Below are positions 27,511-34,331 of a DNA stretch of 38,593 bases, in pieces. Made by a program: the position numbers and the translations under genes. A model generated the notes under the pieces. The model saw only the letters and a list, made by a program, of their open reading frames with translations, was not told where the DNA came from and ran no database searches. The stretch is from Nitrososphaerota archaeon (lineage in GTDB: Archaea > Thermoproteota > Nitrososphaeria > Nitrososphaerales > Nitrosopumilaceae), in contig JAPPIP010000018.1 in assembly GCA_028820595.1 (NCBI GenBank), positions 1 to 38,593 of the forward strand. The letters run 5' to 3'. Each line of letters begins with the position of its first letter. Within the stretch, counting starts at the first letter, position 1.

Positions 27511-27536
27511 TGTATATCGATCTGGGCACCGGCGTC

Positions 27537-27547
27537 TTGAATAAAAG
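27537..27547. promoter_or_regulatory. Shared A/T-rich promoter box between LSm and RadB-like genes
   Basis: TTGAATAAAAG is about 32 nt from the LSm TTG start on one side and about 35 nt from ATG 27578 on the other. No other strong box serves either gene, apart from TATATC at 27512-27517, which is too close to the LSm start. Confidence 0.4.
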
Positions 27548-27577
27548 CCTTATGTGCTGCGCCGCGCCTGTCTGCGC

Positions 27578-28552
27578 ATGGAGCGCCGGCCCGACTCGCC
27601 TGCCGGCCCCGGTTCCGGCGCCTCGGCCGCTGCCGCCCCGGGCAATGCTCGGCGCGTCCCGGTCGGCATCGATGCAGTCGACGGCATGCTGGGCGGCGGC
27701 ATCCCGCCGGGCATCATAGTGGACGTGTTTGGCGGCCACGGCACGGGCAAGACCCAGATTATGATGCAGGCGGCGGCCAGGTTTGCCGCGCGCGGCAAGA
27801 GAGTCCTGTTCGTGGACACGGCAGGCACGTTCCGGCCCGAGCGCGTGCTCCAGATGGCGGGCGCCCCGGCGAGTCGCGAGGCCGTATTCGGCATGATATC
27901 TGTCGCCAGGGTCCAGAGCGTGGCCGAGCAGGAGGGCGTGGCTGCAAGGCTGCTGCAGCAGCCGCAGCACGGGCCCGCCGCGGGGTTTGACCTCGTTGTA
28001 GTTGACAGCCTGACTGACCTGTTCTCCTACGAGTACAGCAGGTACGGGAGCCTGCGCGAGCGCAACAGGCTGTTCTTCGGGTACATGCGGAGCCTCGCCC
28101 GCCTCGCCGTGCACCGCGGCGTGACCATAATGACGTCAAACGTCGTGAGGGCGTCGGGCGACGCCGAGGTGGAGAACATGGCCGCCGAGGTCGACATGTT
28201 TGCGCACGTCCGGATACGCCTGGCCCGGGGGGAGTCGGGTTCTGCTGCTGCCGCCGCCACGGGCGCGGCCGGCAAGGTACTCTACGGGCACGCGTCGTGC
28301 GTCATGCTGGACTCCCCGCGCCGTAACGGAGACGGTGGCCGCGACGGCCGCCGCAACAATCGTGACGATAATTACAACGGCAGCAACGACGGCGGCGCCC
28401 GCGCCGACAATTGTGGGCCGGCGCACTATCATAAAGGAAGCGGCGGCGGCGAAGACTACGGCGTAACATTCTCATACAGGATCGAATCCGGCGGCATCGC
28501 GACGTTCAATTGTGATTCTGATCCAAGCCGCAGCGGCATCAACCTGCCATGA
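27578..28552 (+). CDS. radB: RadB-like RecA-superfamily recombinase/ATPase
   Basis: This 324-residue protein has a RecA-type core: GIDAVDGMLGGGIPPGIIVDVFG, Walker A GGHGTGKTQ, and Walker B FDLVVVDSLTDLF, followed by RERNRLFFGYMRSLARLAVHRGVTIMTSNVV. It lacks the N-terminal helix-hairpin-helix domain of RadA, which points to a RadB-type paralogue aiding homologous recombination. The residue range of about 250-285 is a Gly/Asn/Asp/Arg-rich insert (NGDGGRDGRRNNRDDNYNGS) without resemblance to the family core. ATG 27578 is preferred over GTG 27554. Confidence 0.75.
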   Translation: MERRPDSPAGPGSGASAAAAPGNARRVPVGIDAVDGMLGGGIPPGIIVDVFGGHGTGKTQIMMQAAARFAARGKRVLFVDTAGTFRPERVLQMAGAPASREAVFGMISVARVQSVAEQEGVAARLLQQPQHGPAAGFDLVVVDSLTDLFSYEYSRYGSLRERNRLFFGYMRSLARLAVHRGVTIMTSNVVRASGDAEVENMAAEVDMFAHVRIRLARGESGSAAAAATGAAGKVLYGHASCVMLDSPRRNGDGGRDGRRNNRDDNYNGSNDGGARADNCGPAHYHKGSGGGEDYGVTFSYRIESGGIATFNCDSDPSRSGINLP

Positions 28553-28665
28553 TTACGCGACAGTGGCAGTAGCAGCGGCAAGAGGAAACGGCAGCTTGAC
28601 TACGCAGTGGTTCCCGCCATCGCCACCTGCCGCACCGTTACCCTGCCGATCACCATATGTAGCAG

Positions 28666-31600
28666 TCATTTCGCCGCAGGGCATATCTTGTTGTACGGGC
28701 ACCACTTGCAGTGGAAGCCGGGAGCGGGATCAAACTGCTCGTCGATTATGCGACTGCCGCAGTCCTTCACGATGTCGAGTCCCTCCTCTAGCGACTCCTC
28801 CGTCACCGCGTACTCCCTTGTCTTGTTGTCCTTTGCCGGATACACCATCGAGACTTTGGCAGGCAGCGAGCCGTACTTCTCCCTCACTGCGTGCGCGTAG
28901 ATGTTGGCTTGGGGCGACACCCTGAGCTTGTCATGGGTGATTATGGTGCGTCCCGTCTTAAAGTCCACCACCTCGTACTCGCCGTCCGGGTTCCTGTCCA
29001 ATCTGTCGATCTTTCCCTTGTATCTTATGTCATCTATGGCCAGTCTGAACTCCACTTCCACATCGACGGGCGTGTTGGGTGATGCCTCGTCCCACGTGGC
29101 GTAATTGCTTATGATATCCTCAAGGGAGGACGAGGCCTCTGCATACTCCGCCGCGTCATATTCGCTCCTGCTTAGGCTCAGCTCCTCGGCCGCCAACCTT
29201 GTGGCTTCTGCGACGTCTTGGTCGCGCCCTGACGCTCTCTCGCCTCCCAGCCGCTCCATCGCTGCGTGGATCACGGTGCCCTTTCTCATGGCCATGGACA
29301 ATCTGCTGGGTATGCGCAGTATGCGGTTGTACTTGAACTTCAGCGGGCACACTTGGTACTCTTCGATGCCGGAGGCCGACAGAGTTAGTGTCTCCTTGCG
29401 CACGAGCCGGCCCTCTGGCTTGCCGGCCACGGGCGGATCGCCGTCCATTGCGGCAGCGATGGCCGCGGCGGCCTCGTCCATGCCATCCTTCAGGGTGGAC
29501 ATGGCTCCGGAATCCCCTCTGCCGCCAGACTCTTGGTGCTCATGCGTGATCTTGGCCAAGTTTACCGTGCCGAGAACGGCCGCGACGGGGCGCGACTCGC
29601 GGACTGCCTTGCACACATCCTCCTGTATTCGTGACTTTTCCGCGTCAAGTGCGCTCTGGACGGCCGACACACTCGCCTTAGCCTTCTCGTACTCCACAGT
29701 CAACACGCTCGGGTTTGACTCATACTTCGTGTCCTTCAGGAACCTTGATGGCTCTCTCTCCTTACGGCTGTCCCCGGCTAGCTTAGGATACGACAGGTAC
29801 AGCCTGTCCTTGGCCCTGGTCATCGCCACGTACAGCAAGTTCCGCTGCTCCCAGAAGTGCAAATCGGAATCATCTGAGCGGCCACTGCCCTTGAGCAGCG
29901 CCTTTGGGATCTCAAAGTCGTCCGTCCTCGGCTTGCCGGGCATGCTGTCGTCGCGCAGTCCGGTCACAAACACCGTGTCAAATTCCTTTCCTTTGCTCTT
30001 GTGGATGGTCAGCACGCTGACCGCGCCGGCCGCGGGCTCGTCGTACTCCGCCCCGGTATCGATCGCGTCGGGGTTCTCGGCCAGCTCCACATACTCCACA
30101 AAGTCCGAGAGCCGCCTGCCGTAGTAGTGGCGCTCGTATTCCTCTGCCACGTCGTACAGCTTGTTGAGGACTGCCAAGTTCCAGGCCGCGTCTTCGTCAC
30201 CGTCCGGCGCGTTGGCGTTCTTCTTGTAGGCATCCGTGTACTCCATCATTATGCGGTACAGCGTGCCGAGCAGGCCAATCTTCCTAGACTCGTCGCACAT
30301 GCTCTTCAACTGGCGCGCAATCTCGCCTGCCTCCGCCTCTTGATCCAAGCCCGGATATCCCATCAGTGTCGCGTATACGCCGTCGTCAGGCGTGCCGTTG
30401 TCAGACGCGAGCCTCGCGGCCTTCCTGTTTATGGCCTGTATGTTGTACTCCCGTATGCCGCGCCTGCTGAGCACCAGCGATATAGAGTCGCCGGCCGTCT
30501 CAGGCGAGGCGGCTATCCGGAGCAGGGCCATTATCTCGGCCACCAGTGGGTTGCGCATGAGATTGCCCGTGCCCACCAGTGCCGCCGGAATGCCGCTTGC
30601 CCTAAGGGCGCGGGCAAACGCCTGGCAGGAGCGGTTGGTCCTGCACAGCACGGCGACCTTCCCGTGGGGAACGCCGAGGTCCGGTATGGTCTTGGCCACA
30701 AACTCGTACTCTGACTCTTCGTCGGTTGTAGCCGCCACCACCACCCGCTCGCCGGCCGGCCGCTTGGAGACCAGCGGTTTAGTGTCTCGTCCACTCTCCG
30801 CGCTCAGGAGGCCTACGGACAGCTTGGATATGTTTCCCGAGCACCTGTAGTTTTGGCCCAGCGTGACGCTTTTGTGGCCGGGATACGCATCGCGGAACTC
30901 GTCGAATATCCCGCCAAAGGCACCCTGAAAGCCCATTATGGACTGGTCGTCGTCCCCGACCGCGGTGATGTTTCCGTGGCCCGCCAGCAGCACGGCCAGC
31001 CTGAACTGCGCATAGTTGTTGTCCTGAAATTCGTCGACCAGAACATGCTGGTACTGCTTCCGGTACGTCTCAAGCACGCGCGCGTCGCGCTCAAACAGAT
31101 CCACCGTCATGGCCACCATGTCGTCGTAGTCGATCAGGTTGTGGCTGTTCTTGTACGAGTCGTACGCACGGTATACTTTTACAAGCTCTCCCAGTCTGGC
31201 GAGCGACTCGTCGTCGGGAGCCGCGGCAAGGCCGTTCCTTGCATGCCGTTCGAGGTCGTCGGCCGAAACCAGCTCCCTCTTTGCCAGCCTGACCGCTTTG
31301 AGCATCGAGGTGAGCTTGTCGATCGGGCTCTTCTCTAGATTGACTATGTTCGGGTCTATACCGAACGCGTTCATGTTCCTAAAGCACCACGCGAGCCTAG
31401 GCAGTCCGCCGAACACCACTGTACTCTCGCTCGTGCCGGTCTTGATCCGGTTGTCCTTTAGGATTTCAAGGCAGAGCGAGTGGATGGTGCCCACCCAGAC
31501 CTCCCCCGTGCCGGGCCCCAGCCTCCGGCGCATCTCGTCGGCGGCCCTCTCGGTAAAGGTCATGCACAGTATGGATTCGGGGGGTATGCCGTCGGCCACT

Positions 31601-31716
31601 AGCCGGTTGACCTTTTCTATGATGACGTGGGTCTTGCCGGATCCGGGGCCGGCCCTTATCAGAAGCTGGCCCTCGGAGTGCGACACGGCCGTCCGCTGCT
31701 CCTCATTGAGTCCCAT
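28666..31716 (-). CDS. UvrD/PcrA-type DNA helicase fused to a PD-(D/E)XK nuclease with Fe-S cysteines
   Basis: This 1016-residue protein is a superfamily 1A helicase followed by a nuclease. Helicase motifs: LNEEQRTAV (Q motif), AGPGSGKTH (Walker A, about 18-26), VDEFQDNN (motif II), VGDDDQSIMGFQGA (motif III), VLTIHKSKGKEFDTVF and YVAMTRAKDRLYL (motif VI). The nuclease (about 780-1016) shows YQVCPLKFKYNRI, KGTVIHAAMERL, KGKIDRLDR and EVVDFKTG (D...D-x-K), ending FHCKWCPYNKICP. The Cys near 785 plus the three terminal Cys match the Fe-S arrangement of AddB- and Cas4-type nucleases. Likely role: DNA repair or end resection. A TATA-like box (31740-31749) lies 28 nt upstream. Confidence 0.9.
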   Translation of the reverse strand: MGLNEEQRTAVSHSEGQLLIRAGPGSGKTHVIIEKVNRLVADGIPPESILCMTFTERAADEMRRRLGPGTGEVWVGTIHSLCLEILKDNRIKTGTSESTVVFGGLPRLAWCFRNMNAFGIDPNIVNLEKSPIDKLTSMLKAVRLAKRELVSADDLERHARNGLAAAPDDESLARLGELVKVYRAYDSYKNSHNLIDYDDMVAMTVDLFERDARVLETYRKQYQHVLVDEFQDNNYAQFRLAVLLAGHGNITAVGDDDQSIMGFQGAFGGIFDEFRDAYPGHKSVTLGQNYRCSGNISKLSVGLLSAESGRDTKPLVSKRPAGERVVVAATTDEESEYEFVAKTIPDLGVPHGKVAVLCRTNRSCQAFARALRASGIPAALVGTGNLMRNPLVAEIMALLRIAASPETAGDSISLVLSRRGIREYNIQAINRKAARLASDNGTPDDGVYATLMGYPGLDQEAEAGEIARQLKSMCDESRKIGLLGTLYRIMMEYTDAYKKNANAPDGDEDAAWNLAVLNKLYDVAEEYERHYYGRRLSDFVEYVELAENPDAIDTGAEYDEPAAGAVSVLTIHKSKGKEFDTVFVTGLRDDSMPGKPRTDDFEIPKALLKGSGRSDDSDLHFWEQRNLLYVAMTRAKDRLYLSYPKLAGDSRKEREPSRFLKDTKYESNPSVLTVEYEKAKASVSAVQSALDAEKSRIQEDVCKAVRESRPVAAVLGTVNLAKITHEHQESGGRGDSGAMSTLKDGMDEAAAAIAAAMDGDPPVAGKPEGRLVRKETLTLSASGIEEYQVCPLKFKYNRILRIPSRLSMAMRKGTVIHAAMERLGGERASGRDQDVAEATRLAAEELSLSRSEYDAAEYAEASSSLEDIISNYATWDEASPNTPVDVEVEFRLAIDDIRYKGKIDRLDRNPDGEYEVVDFKTGRTIITHDKLRVSPQANIYAHAVREKYGSLPAKVSMVYPAKDNKTREYAVTEESLEEGLDIVKDCGSRIIDEQFDPAPGFHCKWCPYNKICPAAK

Positions 31717-31739
31717 GAGGCCTGGGGAAACACGGAGGC

Positions 31740-31749
31740 TATTTAACAG
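31740..31749 (-). promoter_or_regulatory. Probable TATA box of the UvrD-nuclease gene
   Basis: TGTTAAATAG on the minus strand, centred about 28 nt before ATG 31716. Confidence 0.5.
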
Positions 31750-31844
31750 TCATGACACCCAGCAGTCAATGCAAACGCGACTGGAACAAGTCCGCTACTA
31801 GGTTTGGCAACGGCCTCGGTTCGAGGGTGAGACTGGCAAGAAGA

Positions 31845-32078
31845 CTAAAGTGCCCCTGTAAACTCATCCTTTGAAATCTTTGCAAGCGCCAAAATTGAAG
31901 AAAGGGTTCCCGGTTTGACGTCCCTGTGCAATGGCACGACTGTAACAATCTTTTCATTATCATCTGCAAACTTGTGCAGGACCACATGGCTGCCGGTCTG
32001 CCGGGCAACTTGGAAGGAGAATTTTTTGACAAGGATTTTTACGAGTGTAATTCCGGACAGTCTAGGGAATTTCGACAT
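31845..32078 (-). CDS. hicA: HicA-family toxin
   Basis: This 77-residue protein has the compact HicA fold: SGITLVKILVKKFSFQVARQTGSHVVLHK, including the GSH segment with the catalytic His, then VPLHRDVKPGTLSSIL. HicA toxins cleave mRNA and are neutralised by HicB. It follows hicB with a 17-nt overlap, so the two are one transcript. The hicB-hicA order is the reverse of the most common order but known. Confidence 0.88.
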   Translation of the reverse strand: MSKFPRLSGITLVKILVKKFSFQVARQTGSHVVLHKFADDNEKIVTVVPLHRDVKPGTLSSILALAKISKDEFTGAL

Positions 32079-32280
32079 TTATGGCACCGTCTGGGTTCCC
32101 GTTGGCCAGAAATTCTCTTGCATCCGGTTTTTCCTCAAGATAGAGACTTACGGCCTCCTTGATGTTGGATACCGCTTCTTCCATTGTATCGCCCTGTGTG
32201 GTGACTCCTGTGGACACCTCCTTTATCACATACGTGTCCTCCTCTTTCCAAAACACAGTATGCATCTTCATCAAGATCAT
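32062..32280 (-). CDS. hicB: HicB-family antitoxin
   Basis: This 72-residue protein shows the HicB partial RNase-H-like fold: VFWKEEDTYVIKEVSTGVTTQGDTMEEAVSNIKEAVSLYLEE. No C-terminal DNA-binding domain is present, so autoregulation would need another mechanism or the toxin complex. Start ATG 32280 (or 32271/32265) lies about 27 nt from an A/T-rich box (GATAAAGATTAAAATTT, minus strand). Confidence 0.85.
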   Translation of the reverse strand: MILMKMHTVFWKEEDTYVIKEVSTGVTTQGDTMEEAVSNIKEAVSLYLEEKPDAREFLANGNPDGAINVEIP

Positions 32281-32293
32281 GCGAGACTGTTCA

Positions 32294-32311
32294 AATTTTA
32301 ATCTTTATCTG
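32294..32311 (-). promoter_or_regulatory. Probable promoter of hicBA
   Basis: A/T-rich GATAAAGATTAAAATT on the minus strand, 15-31 nt before ATG 32280. Confidence 0.4.
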
Positions 32312-32322
32312 ACAACCGCGCA

Positions 32323-32408
32323 CACCCTCGGGTCGATTCGAGATTCACGTCTGGATGCGCTCTGAGTTTTGAAATTCTAGGCACCATGCCCCAATCGACC
32401 TGAGGGTG
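32323..32408. repeat. 86-nt element bounded by a 16-bp inverted repeat
   Basis: CACCCTCGGGTCGATT (32323-32338) pairs with AATCGACCTGAGGGTG (32393-32408) at 15 of 16 positions, across a 54-nt loop. It lies in a gap of about 320 nt between hicB and the SWIM gene. It could be a small MITE-like element or a structured RNA. The rest of the gap shows no gene. Confidence 0.65.
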
Positions 32409-32607
32409 TACACAGCCGCGACAGCAGCAGGTCGAGCGTGGGGTCTGCTTTTTTGATCGTCTGGGCGGGGCTGGTGCCGGATTGCGGTAATTCGCCCAAA
32501 AACAACGTCCGGACCCGGGCAGTTGTTTGCAGAGTGTGCCATTCGCACTTGTGTTTCATCGTAATCTTTGAATTTGGCGCCAACCTCCCCCGCGCGCGTG
32601 CAGGAAA

Positions 32608-32614
32608 TTTATAG
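32608..32614 (+). promoter_or_regulatory. Probable TATA box of the SWIM-finger gene
   Basis: TTTATAG lies about 20 nt before ATG 32630 and 26 nt before ATG 32636. Confidence 0.45.
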
Positions 32615-33871
32615 CCGCCGTCCGGCCCCATGGCCATGAGACTGGAGGACAGGTTCAAGGGCAAGTGGGTCGTAAAGCCCGCCAAGTCCATGGTAGGGCA
32701 GTTGGGCAGGTACTACGGATACCGGACCGGGGACCACGACGGCGTGCTCGACGGCCGCGTAAAGGCGTACATATTCGGCACCGTCATGTATGCGCTCGTG
32801 AACGTGGACCACGCCGAGCGCCAGGTGCTGGTGCGGCAGACTGGCAGGCACCAGATAAAGACTGAGTGCGACTGCGAGATGCAGATGTACTCGTTTGGTG
32901 AAACACCATGCGTCCATGCGGCCGCGGCGCTGCAGTATTATGAGCGCGAACGTGACGTTGTGCCCCTTTGAGGACTGGAGCGCCAGGTTGTACTGCTCCT
33001 TGACGTACTTTGACATGGCGTTGTACAGCGCCCTCTCCTTTGCGGAGAGCCGCACGTCGGGCGTCTCGACGCTCCTGGGCATGAACAGCGGCATGTTCTC
33101 AAAGTCCCGCATGTCCTCCTTTGCCCGCCTCAGGAACAGCGGGTTGTCCCCCCTCCTTATCGACGACTCTATCATGCCCTCGCCTGCAAGGTAGCCCGGC
33201 TCGAGCAGGTCCAGGAGCAGCTGGAAGTTCTTGGTGTCGCCCTTGTGGGGCGTGGCGGTCAGGAACAGCAGGTGCTCCGTGTTGGCCGAGAGCACCTCCC
33301 CGAGCCTGTAGCGGCGCGTCTTCGAGGTGGAGTTGCCCTGCGAGTAGGCGCTCATCTTGTGGGCCTCGTCGACTATGGCCATGTCAAAGCGCCCGGCCCT
33401 GCGGAGGGAGTCGGCTATGTCCTCGCGCTTTGCAAAGTCGATGGACGTGATCAGGTGGTCCCCCCTCCAGGCGTCCCCCCTCCCGTTGGCCTCAAAGTAC
33501 GCGCGGTCCACCACCTCGAAGCCGTCGTCGAACTTGTCCTGCATCTCCCACCTCCACTGCTCCCTGAGCTGGCCCGGGACCACTATGAGGACGCGCTTCC
33601 TCCCCTCCCTGAGCTCGAGCTCCTTTATTATCAGGCCCGCCATTATCGTCTTCCCGGCCCCCGGGTCGTGCGCCAGCATGAACCGGATCCTGGACTTTTT
33701 GAGGACGTGCCCGTACACGGCCTCTATCTGGTGGGGCAGGGGGTCCACCCTCGAGACGCTCATCCCCAGCACCGGGTCGTACTCGAACGCGTACCAGAAC
33801 CTCTTGGCCTCCAGCGCCAGAAAGGCCTGCTCCGTGTTCCTTAGCGTATGATCATACTTTGCAGAACGCAC
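32609..33871 (-). pseudogene. Truncated SNF2-like helicase (ATPase lobe 1 only)
   Basis: The minus-strand frame encodes the N-terminal half of a helicase of the large SNF2/HepA-like, DUF3883-type group often seen in defence islands. It shows PLPHQIEAVYGHVLKKSRIRFMLAHDPGAGKTIMAGLIIKEL (Walker A), VLIVVPGQLREQWRWEM, MAIVDEAHKM (DEAH) and FLTATPHKGD. Family-like sequence ends near HNVTFALIILQRR (about 32,925). The remaining 105 codons are antisense of the SWIM gene. Helicase lobe 2 is missing, so it cannot be active as a translocase. GTG 33871 is preferred to TTG 33949 because GGGTATATTACC lies about 28 nt upstream. Confidence 0.8.
32630..32971 (+). CDS. Small SWIM-type zinc-finger protein
   Basis: This protein of up to 113 residues ends with CDCEMQMYSFGETPCVHAAAAL, matching the SWIM pattern C-x-C-x(n)-C-x-H followed by a small-residue helix. 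SWIM fingers bind DNA or proteins and are often fused to or next to SNF2-family helicases. Here the gene meets a truncated SNF2-like helicase tail to tail, and its last 15 or so codons overlap that gene's conserved part in antisense. The C-terminus (QYYERERDVVPL) may therefore be borrowed from the helicase DNA. ATG 32636 is an alternative start that fits the TATA spacing better. Confidence 0.65.
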   Translation: MAMRLEDRFKGKWVVKPAKSMVGQLGRYYGYRTGDHDGVLDGRVKAYIFGTVMYALVNVDHAERQVLVRQTGRHQIKTECDCEMQMYSFGETPCVHAAAALQYYERERDVVPL

Positions 33872-33891
33872 GATCTGTCTGGGCCCGCCTT

Positions 33892-33904
33892 GGGTAATAT
33901 ACCC
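33892..33904 (-). promoter_or_regulatory. Probable TATA box of the truncated helicase
   Basis: GGGTATATTACCC, itself nearly palindromic, centred about 28 nt before GTG 33871. Confidence 0.45.
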
Positions 33905-33963
33905 TCTCGTTTGGTGGTCGGCAACCGCCCGACCCCCCTCTGGTTGCAATTACGCCGCCCGGC

Positions 33964-33977
33964 TTAAGATTTTTAAC
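33964..33977 (+). promoter_or_regulatory. Probable TATA box of the membrane-protein/lhr unit
   Basis: TTAAGATTTTTAAC lies about 28 nt before ATG 33999. No separate box precedes lhr. Confidence 0.5.
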
Positions 33978-33998
33978 GGTAGGCACGGCCTGCACGGC

Positions 33999-34331
33999 AT
34001 GGCGGACATATTCGATTACATCCCGATCATCTGCACCATACTGTTTGCCGCCGGGATAGTGGGGGCAATCCTATATGAGCGGGCGCGCTCCAGTCCCGTT
34101 GATGACTCGGCGGGAAGGAGGGGCAGAAAAGCAGCACCGGCGGCGGCAGCAGCAGCCGACACCGCCGCCGCGCCCCCCGCGGGGACCGGGGCGGGGAAGG
34201 CGGCAGACGCCGGGGGCGCAGCAGAAACCACCACCACCACCACCACCACCACGACAGCAACCACCACCACCGGCAAGCAAAAAGCGCCAAGGACATCCAG
34301 GGCAAGAAGAAGATCGCGCCGCCATTCTTGA
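33999..34331 (+). CDS. Small single-span membrane protein overlapping lhr
   Basis: This 110-residue frame starts MADIFDYIPIICTILFAAGIVGAILYER, one clear membrane segment (about 8-27). An Ala/Gly/Pro-rich and then Thr-rich tail follows (ten Thr in a row from an ACC repeat), with a basic end. A TATA-like box 28 nt upstream supports expression. Its last 257 nt overlap the lhr ORF in another frame. Function unknown. The tail may be partly non-functional or the lhr start may be further downstream. Confidence 0.55.
   Translation: MADIFDYIPIICTILFAAGIVGAILYERARSSPVDDSAGRRGRKAAPAAAAAADTAAAPPAGTGAGKAADAGGAAETTTTTTTTTTATTTTGKQKAPRTSRARRRSRRHS

Noticed and set aside
27191-28114. 307-residue minus-strand ORF over the RadB-like and LSm genes
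   Set aside because: It is a composition-driven shadow of two well-supported genes and contains the translated microsatellite ([11 protein letters not shown]).
31790-31835. Possible tRNA T-arm (CCTCGGTTCGAGGG) near 31,822
   Set aside because: The surrounding bases do not fold into acceptor, D or anticodon arms. The match is only a small hairpin.
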